Source of the DNA: Durusdinium trenchii
Taxonomy: Eukaryota; Sar; Dinophyceae; Suessiales; Symbiodiniaceae
DNA length: 64,000 bases
Assembly: GCA_963970005.1 (NCBI GenBank)
Contig: CAXAMN010026805.1
Coordinates: forward strand, 1,133,390-1,197,389
Reading direction: 5' to 3'
The notes below the pieces were generated by a model that saw nothing but the letters and a program-made list of their open reading frames with translations, was not told the DNA's origin and made no database searches. Below are positions 49,671 through 58,800 of the stretch, piece after piece. The position numbers and the translations under genes are program-made. Within the stretch, counting starts at the first letter, position 1, and each line of letters starts with the position of its first letter.

Positions 49671-49860
49671 GGCGAACATGCAGGCCGTTTATGCGATGCA
49701 ACCTGAAAGCCTTCAGTTCCGGGAAGCACTGAGCTGTTATGAGTCTGAGAAGCACTGGCTGCAAGGCCTAGCGTTGGACACTCCCTTTCGGGGCGGCTGG
49801 TTGGCGTCACCCATCCGGGAGCGAAGCAATCTACGCTTAGCTGGGCGCATGGATCATATT
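49671..49860 (+). CDS. candidate exon, unassigned, next to the LINE
   Basis: After CCCAG it encodes ANMQAVYAMQPESLQFREAL, then SCYESEKHWLQGLAL. It is 30-50 bp upstream of the LINE insertion point. No family is recognised. Confidence 0.35.
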
Positions 49861-49891
49861 TGTAGACGCTGGATTGATAAGCCCCCCATAT

Positions 49892-49908
49892 GAAGAGAAT
49901 TTCCCATT
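49892..49908. repeat. target-site duplication of LINE, left (17 bp)
   Basis: GAAGAGAATTTCCCATT, repeated exactly at 60776-60792. Confidence 0.92.
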
Positions 49909-50061
49909 AGGCGTCTGGGCTCAAGGTCCTTCGCCTTAAGGAGCGGCTGGGTCCCTGGGGCTGAGCTGCCACTCTCGCGAGTGGGGTTCAGCGTCCACTA
50001 AGGTCTTGTGGCCAACCCTTCCTGCGTTTGTGCTGGTCACTTGATCTTGTGGTGATTTGCC
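49909..50061 (+). promoter_or_regulatory. LINE 5' leader
   Basis: 153 nt between duplication and ORF1 start. It contains the perfect palindrome ACTCTCGCGAGT, and its first ~16 nt end in GGCTCAAG, matching the last 8 nt of the dinoflagellate spliced leader. Confidence 0.5.
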
Positions 50062-53000
50062 ATGGCATTGGATGCTTTGTTCCGCCTTGCTGCGGACTCA
50101 CTTTCTGGTGAGAGACTGGTGCTCTACAGAGATTTCCTGGAAGGCCACCGGAGGTGCAGTACCATGCTCAGGCGTGGGTGCTCGGTGGTTCTTGCAGGAA
50201 AGGTCATTGAGATCCTTGATGAGTCCATGAAGCTTCAATGCCTGCGGTTCACTCCTTGGGAAGGCCTGAGCCCTTGTGATGAGTCCGAACTCATGACAGT
50301 TGTGGTGCCCCGCTTGCGTCAGCGCTCATTCAAGGCGGAGATTGGACATGAGATCACCCTGTTTGGGACAATCACAGACAAGAGTGAGGCTCCTGTTTGG
50401 GTATTCGATGATGATGTGCTGCTGGTGCATCGCACCCAGTTCGACAACTCCCTTCCTATTAATGCGCTACATTTGTTTTCCGGAGCATTTTGTGGCTGGT
50501 CGAGAGCTTTGTCATGGATTGGAAAGAATGTCCCGGAACTCAAGACAGGCACCCAGACATTTGTGGATGCTGATCCAGTTGTGATGTCTGCGTGGGCACA
50601 TCAACATCGGCAGATCCACCATTCTGGCTTGACAAGAGCAGATGCTACATGGGATCCGTCCAACGAAATTGGCATATGTTCGTCTGTGGCTGATTGCACT
50701 GTGCTGAGGCATTGCCAATGGACAACAAATGCTATCTCCACGGCTTCCCCACCATGTGTAAGCTGGTCCCGAGGTGGGAAGTTGTTTGGCATGGACTGCC
50801 CACAAGGCTTCGCGGCTTTTGAGACGATTCTGCTGATTGAACTGCAACAACCGATGCTTGTGTTTTTTGAATGTGCGGATGAAACGGTCTCGCACCAGCA
50901 TTTTCCGCTGCTACAGAATGCACTTAAGCTCATCGGGTATGTACAGATTTGGCAGCAAATCGTTCCTCTCCACCAGCTCACCCACAATGCAAGAACGAGG
51001 TGGCTCGCAGTCTGGAAAAGATTTGACATGTCTTGTCTCCCGTATGGGTCCACTCTTGTGCCACGCGCTCCGCCCCTTACTCCGTGGCATTCCAGTTTGA
51101 ATCATTTCTGGATTCCTGATGATATTCGCCAACAATTGCAGTTAGGGGCTGATGCTATCACCTGCTATGGGGACCCTCAGCTTCTGCCACCAGCGAAGCG
51201 AGCAAGATTGTCCACCGGGTCACCTCATGAAGTGTTGCTCAAACGGGTGCCTGCCTACAATGAAGCCCTACCTACGCTTTGTTGTACTTACACCAAGCAG
51301 CACAATCTCGAGGCATGTCACCTTGCTGACAAGGGCATTTTCGCATCCATTGTGAAAGAAGGGGACGGTTTTGCTTTTCTCAATCCACTGTCCTTTGTGC
51401 CACTGTTCGGCGCTACCGACAAAGTTTCATTGCCGTGTGATGTTTCCCAAGCATTCCACCTTCTTGGAAACGCTATTGCGCAACCGCATGCTACTTTAGG
51501 CCTAGCAGTCGGTCTCATTGCCTTGTCGAAAGCCCAGGTCCAAGCACTCGATCTTGTCCAAAGGTCATGGCATGATCGCCTCACAGCTGACAATGCCATT
51601 GTCCATCGCTCAGGTGACTGGATTGAGGTCCACAGACGTGATGATTTCCTTCGCTCGATCGATTTCAGGTTTTACCTGCTCCCTGACCCAAGTGTTGTGT
51701 ATGTTTGCCTTCGCACACAGCTTTTGCTGAAAGAGAGCCATCGTGACACAAGTGTTCCGTGCACTTCGACCCTCCTCCAGGCGCTAAAGCAGATCCTCAC
51801 GATTGATGAGTGTGACCCTGCTGCCATCAGGTTCATTTCGGACACCGAGCAAGACCTTTCGGAACAGACTGTCGAAACAGCACTCCAGGTTACAGATACC
51901 ATTCGTTGCCTGTGGCATAATGAACCTTTTGCTCTGTTCTGCCGAGGTGAGGGTCGCTTTGTTGAGACAGTTCCTCCCCCGGAGGAGTTGCCCCCAACCG
52001 TGCCCTTTTCGGTTGTCGAAGATGGTCCAGTGAATGTCATTGATTGCCAGCCGCTCTCTTTTGATGAGCTTCGTAGGCATGAATCGTTCCAGGAAGCCCT
52101 GACATGCTTTGAGCACCTGTTCAAAGTTCTGCAGGAGTCAACAGGACCCCAACAGATTGCTGCACTCGCATGGGAGCACCCGCCTCTTCTGTTTGCAGTC
52201 ACGATCGACCAACAAGATCCGCTTGGTTGTGTCCAGACTCAACTTGACCTTCTCTTTCCCGGCAAGTTTTCGGTCTTTCTTGGCCCTGGTCGTCTCAAAC
52301 AAATTGCTGATGGTCCCTTTCTTTTGGTTCGTAGCCGAAATCACAATGATGATGCCCTTGTTGCTTTGGTTGAGATTTCGCCTCGCACTGTGGTTCACCT
52401 CAAAGCTGTTCCCAAACAAATTTGCGGACAGTGCAAGATTGTCACACCGAAAGGGGACTTTATGCTGGTGACCCACAACTTTCGTGCCATCACTTCGCCC
52501 ACCTTCTGCTTCACAGGTGACATCTTGGTGATCGACAGGCTGCAAGACCGCCCTGTCTTTGCAGGGGGCCATCACAACTCAGAACGGCCGGTCGCCCAAC
52601 TTCCAGCCGGTGCCACTTTCCCACAGAGAGTTGCTTTCGCTGTTGAGACTCATGGCTGGGCTGCCTCAGATGAGCTTGAGAATGCCTTCAAGATTTTGAG
52701 AACTTTGGAGCCAAACTTTATCCAAGCCTGTGGTTTCATGCGGTGGGACCCCGCGCTCAGTGAGTTTGATGAGGGTGCATTTGAGGAAGTTCATTTTGCC
52801 CCTCTGGGCTGCACATGCCTCCTCGTGCTTGTGGGCTGTCATTGGGCTCTCATCCAGGTGACGCGAACGACCCATGAAACCAGGATCCGTGTGGCCGGCC
52901 TTCCGCAACAATGTGCTCAGCGTGCAGCTGTCATCACATGTAGAATGTTAGACATTGCTCCGCACAGGGCCGCCTTGGACTTTGACTTCCTTCGGCCACC

Positions 53001-55551
53001 AGAGCATATGTGCGGCTGGACCATCATGTTCCAGCTCTACACCAAAGCCGAGATTCTGGATCACCTTCCTGACGCCAGCTACTTTTGGGGCATCCTAACC
53101 ATTGAGGAACGCAGACAAGTCAATGATATGCTCATTGCCTCACAACAGCACTGGACCCAAGCCCGAGCCGATCCGGTCCTGCGTGGTTTTGCCTTCCAGT
53201 TGAGGCTCGACTTCTTTTGCCAGCTTGCCCTACGAGGACGTGACAATGATCCGGTCACCACAATCCCCCTTGACCCAGCCTTCCCAAGAGGCAATCCAGA
53301 TACCGGCGCCACATCATCCAGTCTTCCGGGACGCCCCCTGAGTGTGAGGCTGCCCCTCACCGATGCCACAGCCCAAACAGAACAAGGCAACATCATTCTT
53401 CAGAGACTCCAAGCTACCAGCCCCAACCCGGGGTGGCTTTTCTCTGATGCCCTCGATTACCACTGTGAACTCCTGCGGTTGCACATTCCAGCTGCCCAAT
53501 TTGCACCACCAGCTCGATGGCACCCAGAGACCAGTGAGCTCAGCTTCTTGAATGACTTGACCTGTCGCGCGGCATCCTTTGAGCGCACTATTGTCCCTAT
53601 CCTTTGGGAACAGCGCTGGATCACGCGCGAGCTCTATCGTGATGGGTGGGATTTCAACTTCATTGTGAGAGGTCCTGATGCTCTTCAACCTCTATGCAAC
53701 CAGCTTGCCACGGATGTTGCTGCAAAGGTGATGCATGATGGCACAGTCCTGCATGTCACGTTCATCCGCACGAATCCACCACCTCACCTGTGTGGTTGGA
53801 CGATGCTCTTTGATCTGTACCGGAGGTTCGGAACCTTGATGCCTATGCCCAGTTCACGTTTGCTCAATGACCTTCGCATTAGTGACTATGCTCCATGGCA
53901 TGTTTGGGTGCATGAACAAGCAGTGCGCCAATGGGGTGCTGACATTGATCCTACGCTGCGTACCTTTGCTTCCTCAGGCCTCTTGTTGCACCTTGGTCGC
54001 ATTGATCAAGCAAGAATTCCACAGCAGTACCAAGCAGCTGGAGCCGTCAGCAGCTCGACACCGACAGATCCTGCAGTTGATCCCCTCACGGTGCATGACC
54101 CTTGGGCCAAGAAGGCACCTCCTTCCCGCTGGGAGGATCTCCGTCTTGGAACAACTCATCCCTTCCACAATGAGAAGGGTGAACAATTGGATCAGCTTCA
54201 CCGTTTGCAGGCGACGGGGCATAATGGTGGCATTGTCTTGACAACAAAACAACACTTGTCTGAGCTGATCAAGTTAGGAACGAAGCATCCTTTCGTCGCC
54301 CTCCTGCCTCAGCTGGACGATTCCTCGAAAGCAGCTCTTGGTGTTGCAGCTCACGGCCCATTTGAGGTGATCTTGTATGATAAAGCTGCTGGACAAACTT
54401 ATAAGAGGATCACGCATGCGGTGGCTATCTTCGGCAAATTCAACTTCACCTTGAAAGACCCCGCAGCGGAATTTCACACCTCTGAAATTGCAGAGCTTGT
54501 GCTTGAGTTTGACAGCCGCTTGACACAGAAGGCTGAGTTTGACCATGCTGCGGCAAACCCAGTGCTCTTCTTTCGAAACTTCATTGCCAAGCACATGCCT
54601 TCGCTCAAAGAACAGATCACTGTGTACGGGTTCAGACACAATCGACACCCATCAGCGACCAAAGAGGATGATCAGCTGCAAATTGTTCTGAAGGTACCCA
54701 AGTCAGCTCGACCCGAACTCTTACAATTGTCTGGAGCTGATTCAATTTTGGTGCGGGACTACCTTCAGAGAGGCACTTCTCCCATCGATGTTACAGTGAT
54801 TCCAAAGTTTTGGCCCATCAATGCCAAAGCACTCAGGGAACTCCTCATCGCAGCTGAGAAAGTCACAGGCATCGCGGGAGTGCTGATGACCAGACGTGGT
54901 CTTGCAGTACGAGCATGGAGCAAAGAAGTTGCGGAAGTGCGGAAGAAGCTGTTGCCAGCCGACCCTCGACTCACCTCCAGCAACCTCCATGTGGTACCCA
55001 GGCTGCTGCTCAACTCCTCTGGTTGGCCACCAGGAGCTTCTCCGGCCGACATTGTTGAGGCAGTTCACAAAGCGGTTGGTCTACCCCCGGTGCCCACACG
55101 CACCTTCCGCAGTGCAGGGGTACATGTGTGGCAGCTTGGTTTTGAATCCCCACCGAAGGTCGATGATTTTACGGTGAAGATCAATGGGGACATCTTCCAA
55201 ATCCTGCTTGCGCCCAATGCTGAGCCTGAGAAAGGAAGTGGCAAAGGCAAAAGCAACCGCAAGCCCAAGAACAAGCAGGCTGCGGAGCCGCCAGCACCGA
55301 CAGCTCCACCTGGCTTGCCTGCCTTCAACCCTGAGCAAAAGCGCCTTGAGGTGCTCGAGGCGCGTTTCGATACGTTGCAAGGTCAGGTCTCTGGGATTGA
55401 GAAGAAGCAGGTCACTCTTGAGACCAAGCTCGACTCGAGGTTTGAGGAGATTGGCAGTACCTTGCGACAGCTCGTGCAGCTTTCGACTGCTCCGCGACCA
55501 CATGAGCGGACGGGCGAAAGGCCGCCCTCTAAGTTCTCCAAGACTGCCTGA
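50062..55551 (+). CDS. LINE ORF1: cytosine-5 DNA methyltransferase domain plus nucleic-acid-binding C-terminus
   Basis: 1829 residues. Residues about 133-490 hold the ordered C5-methyltransferase motifs: I (NALHLFSGAFCGWSRAL), IV with the nucleophile Cys232 (SPPCVSWSRGG), VI with Glu270 (VFFECADE), VIII (NARTRWLAV, about 309-318) and X (LLGNAIAQPHA, about 467-478). This family transfers methyl from S-adenosylmethionine to cytosine C5. The middle has an internal duplication with the signature PPxHxCGWTxxFxLY near 979 and 1239. The C-terminus has a Lys/Gly-rich basic patch (about 1723-1740) and a coiled coil (about 1755-1815), as in many LINE ORF1 proteins. The ATG at 50062 is the first in the element's frame. 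Confidence 0.92.
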   Translation: MALDALFRLAADSLSGERLVLYRDFLEGHRRCSTMLRRGCSVVLAGKVIEILDESMKLQCLRFTPWEGLSPCDESELMTVVVPRLRQRSFKAEIGHEITLFGTITDKSEAPVWVFDDDVLLVHRTQFDNSLPINALHLFSGAFCGWSRALSWIGKNVPELKTGTQTFVDADPVVMSAWAHQHRQIHHSGLTRADATWDPSNEIGICSSVADCTVLRHCQWTTNAISTASPPCVSWSRGGKLFGMDCPQGFAAFETILLIELQQPMLVFFECADETVSHQHFPLLQNALKLIGYVQIWQQIVPLHQLTHNARTRWLAVWKRFDMSCLPYGSTLVPRAPPLTPWHSSLNHFWIPDDIRQQLQLGADAITCYGDPQLLPPAKRARLSTGSPHEVLLKRVPAYNEALPTLCCTYTKQHNLEACHLADKGIFASIVKEGDGFAFLNPLSFVPLFGATDKVSLPCDVSQAFHLLGNAIAQPHATLGLAVGLIALSKAQVQALDLVQRSWHDRLTADNAIVHRSGDWIEVHRRDDFLRSIDFRFYLLPDPSVVYVCLRTQLLLKESHRDTSVPCTSTLLQALKQILTIDECDPAAIRFISDTEQDLSEQTVETALQVTDTIRCLWHNEPFALFCRGEGRFVETVPPPEELPPTVPFSVVEDGPVNVIDCQPLSFDELRRHESFQEALTCFEHLFKVLQESTGPQQIAALAWEHPPLLFAVTIDQQDPLGCVQTQLDLLFPGKFSVFLGPGRLKQIADGPFLLVRSRNHNDDALVALVEISPRTVVHLKAVPKQICGQCKIVTPKGDFMLVTHNFRAITSPTFCFTGDILVIDRLQDRPVFAGGHHNSERPVAQLPAGATFPQRVAFAVETHGWAASDELENAFKILRTLEPNFIQACGFMRWDPALSEFDEGAFEEVHFAPLGCTCLLVLVGCHWALIQVTRTTHETRIRVAGLPQQCAQRAAVITCRMLDIAPHRAALDFDFLRPPEHMCGWTIMFQLYTKAEILDHLPDASYFWGILTIEERRQVNDMLIASQQHWTQARADPVLRGFAFQLRLDFFCQLALRGRDNDPVTTIPLDPAFPRGNPDTGATSSSLPGRPLSVRLPLTDATAQTEQGNIILQRLQATSPNPGWLFSDALDYHCELLRLHIPAAQFAPPARWHPETSELSFLNDLTCRAASFERTIVPILWEQRWITRELYRDGWDFNFIVRGPDALQPLCNQLATDVAAKVMHDGTVLHVTFIRTNPPPHLCGWTMLFDLYRRFGTLMPMPSSRLLNDLRISDYAPWHVWVHEQAVRQWGADIDPTLRTFASSGLLLHLGRIDQARIPQQYQAAGAVSSSTPTDPAVDPLTVHDPWAKKAPPSRWEDLRLGTTHPFHNEKGEQLDQLHRLQATGHNGGIVLTTKQHLSELIKLGTKHPFVALLPQLDDSSKAALGVAAHGPFEVILYDKAAGQTYKRITHAVAIFGKFNFTLKDPAAEFHTSEIAELVLEFDSRLTQKAEFDHAAANPVLFFRNFIAKHMPSLKEQITVYGFRHNRHPSATKEDDQLQIVLKVPKSARPELLQLSGADSILVRDYLQRGTSPIDVTVIPKFWPINAKALRELLIAAEKVTGIAGVLMTRRGLAVRAWSKEVAEVRKKLLPADPRLTSSNLHVVPRLLLNSSGWPPGASPADIVEAVHKAVGLPPVPTRTFRSAGVHVWQLGFESPPKVDDFTVKINGDIFQILLAPNAEPEKGSGKGKSNRKPKNKQAAEPPAPTAPPGLPAFNPEQKRLEVLEARFDTLQGQVSGIEKKQVTLETKLDSRFEEIGSTLRQLVQLSTAPRPHERTGERPPSKFSKTA

Positions 55552-55898
55552 CGGCTTCCTGCAAGGCACCTTCTGGTGTGGATTTTGTGGATTTCTCTTT
55601 GTTGGACTTCTTGGTCTTTGCTCCTCTTGCGGGCTTGGTCTTTGCCCACCTCCGGTGCCTTGCAGGCCACTTTTGTGTTTTGGCATCTCCGGATGTCTTT
55701 CATTCTCAATGTTTTCTGTGCGAAGTCAAGCGTTACTTCGAAGTCAATGATGTGCCCCTTGCTTCAGGTGAGCTCCTGTTTCTTTCGTCTTGCCATATGC
55801 CGTGTCTTTGTCATTGCTCTCTGTGGCCGTGGGCTGGACTTGCCGTGTACCTTGCAGGACCGCTGCCATGGTACTTTTTTGAAGTCAGATAATTCATT

Positions 55899-58800
55899 TT
55901 GGATGAGACTATTGCTGTGTCCTTTTGTACTTCAGACTGGCTGGTCATTAGCAATAAGTGCTTCGTTCGTGTTTGGGGTGTCCGTTTCCAAGACTTTGAT
56001 GCCACTTGCGGGTTCCCTGGGGAAGGTCCTAATCAGTCCTCCTCTTGGACCATTGCAACTGTGAATGTTGGCTCCCTCAAAACATCCACCTCTTGGAAGA
56101 ATTGCCATGCCAATGTCACTTGTGTGCAAGAAACCCGGGTTGGAAAGAACGGTGTCATTCATGCGTCCAAATTGGTCCAACAAGAAGGCTCCCACCTTTT
56201 CCATGGAGAGCTACTACCAGGCTTGTTATCATCGCATGGCGTTACTCGCACGCCGCACGGAGGTGTTGCCATCCTTGCAGCAAAAGAGCTTGCAACAGAA
56301 CTCCTCCCAGGCGAGGATGCCACGGGTCTTTATGTGAAACTCCGGGCTACAAAACGTGTGCAAGCGTGTTGGATCCAACTCACTAGACACCTGCGAGCCT
56401 TGGTGTTCTCAGTTTACTGTAAAACCGCTGCCTCGGCCGACAAGCACATTCTGGACTTCAACAATTCTCTGTTAAGTGACATTCTTTCGGTTGCCAGTCA
56501 GTGGGGGGATATTCCCATCATCATCGCGGGTGATTTTCAACTTCCGCCCCTTCAATACCCCGTTGTTGCACACGCCACCAACTATTTGCACTGGTGTGAT
56601 GTTTTGCAAGTTGCTACGGGTGAGGACACTTCTAGGCCACTTACCTTTTCCATGGATGGTAACTTTACAGGATATGGTGACGGGTGCAGCAGCATTGATG
56701 GCATCTTAACCAACTCGTTTGCCACGGCCGCTCTGGCTTCAGTGGAGGTGCTGCCGTTCTTTCGTGTTCAACACAGACCGATCAAAGCCACCTTCAACTG
56801 GAAAACTATTTGGCAACAAGGTTTCAAGTTGTACAAACCTGCACCTTTTGTCTTCCCCCCTGGGTTCAAAAGTCACGCTTTTGATGCACCGGCTTACCCT
56901 CATCATGAGCATATTGAGAACAAGTGGCATTTTGCCAATTCTTTGTGCATTGACACCCTGCTCGATCAAGGAGCCTCATGGGGAATAGGACCACAAGAGC
57001 GTGGCAAGGCAGTTCGTACTCGACCTAAGCAAATTTGCCCGGGCCAAAACCACTCAGGCGCAGCCACTACAAAGCGTGGCTCCTGGCTAGCCAATGCTCT
57101 AGGAGGCCTTTTAGAGATCCAAGCCTTTCACACACAGGTCATTCAACCTGGTCCACGCAAGGTCATATGCCACCGCACGATTGTCAAAACTTGGTCACGA
57201 CTCTTCTGGCTACAGGCTCCATGCTTGTGGCCGTATGAACGCAATCCCACACTGGTTGAAGTAGCCAGAGCCATTCAGTGGGTCCAGGACACCCAGGCTG
57301 TTCTTGAGCTGAAATGCAAACTTCGACGCATTCAAGCTTGGAAGAATAAGATTAATGACTCGGCTAAGGTTGGTTCTGCCTACCTGTTTCGGCACCTCAA
57401 AAATAAGAATGCCGAAGAACCGGCAAACCTCATCATCGACCAGCAGAAAAATATTGTTTTTGCACCAAGGGAGGCAATTGCTGAAATCAACCAACAATGG
57501 GATACTGTTTACAGCGCTAATGAGGGTTTCCCACACCCTCTTAAGATGCTTGAACTTGTATGGCCTCAAGTGCACAATTTTGCTCAGTCCTGTTCGGTCC
57601 CTGACTTGTCTGCCCATGACCTGTTTCTAACCGTCAAAAGTCGGAGAGCTGATGCTGCACCTGGCCTTGATGGCTGGCGTACTCTAGAAATGCAAATGCT
57701 ACCCCTCCAATGCTTTGAGGCGTTCGCACTGCTCTTTCGAGAGGTTGAGGAGAATTCCACCCACCTCCCACAAGCACTTGCGACTGCAAAGCAGGTCATT
57801 CTTAACAAGAATGGAAGTTCAGAGCCTTTGCAAAAGCGGCTAATTACTTTGCTCCCTGTTATTTTGCTCGCATATACAGGAGCACGCTTTCGGCACCTGA
57901 GAGAATGGCAGTCAGCTGTAATGCCTTTCCAACTGCAGGGAGGAATCCCTGCTCGCCAAATGTCAGCGATCCACACACACTTCGCTTTGTCCGTCGATCA
58001 AGCCAAAAGTGATTCGGAACCACTAATTGGCATAAAAATTGACAAAGCAAAGTGCTTTGACCGGATCATACCGCAGTATGCTGGAGCCCTAATGCTCACC
58101 TTTGGTGTCCCTAAGGGTATTGTCAGTGTCTTCCTCAAGCTCTACTCGCAGTTGGAACGCCACTTACAGTACAAATCATGGTTTGCCCCTGCTGCAACGC
58201 ATAGTGCAAATGGAGTAGCCCAGGGATGCTCCCTCTCTTTGATCGCGGTAAATGTACACATGAAAGCCTGGATCCATATGCTTGATGTTTTGCCCACGGT
58301 TGCAGCCAGAGCATTTATTGACGATGCCTACCTTTGGACAAGACTCATTCACAGCCAGGATTTGTTTAAGGCAATCCAAATCACAAAAGCTTGGGACGAC
58401 CTAGTTGGTCAAGCCATGAACAGCAACAAGTGCTCTGTCTGGGGTACTACCTCAGCTGCTCGCAAATGCGTAAAAGCTCTCTTTCCTGACATGTCCCTGG
58501 TATTGGAACTCGAGGTCTTAGGTGTATATATTCGAACTAGTGATCGATGTGCTATGCACTTTTCGGAAGACAAATGTGCCAAGATCCTTGCTGACATTAA
58601 AAATATCGGAGCTTTGCCATTGTCGATCTCCCAAAAAGCAAAAATTATTGGTTGTAAGGTTATTCCGCAGTGCACCTATAATGCAGCCATAAATGGAATC
58701 CCGGCTAAAGCTCTTGCCAGAATCCAGGGCGAGATAGTGAATGTCCTTTGGAACCGACGCCCCCACTGGCGTTCTCGGTTCCTGGTTTTTGCCTTCCTTG

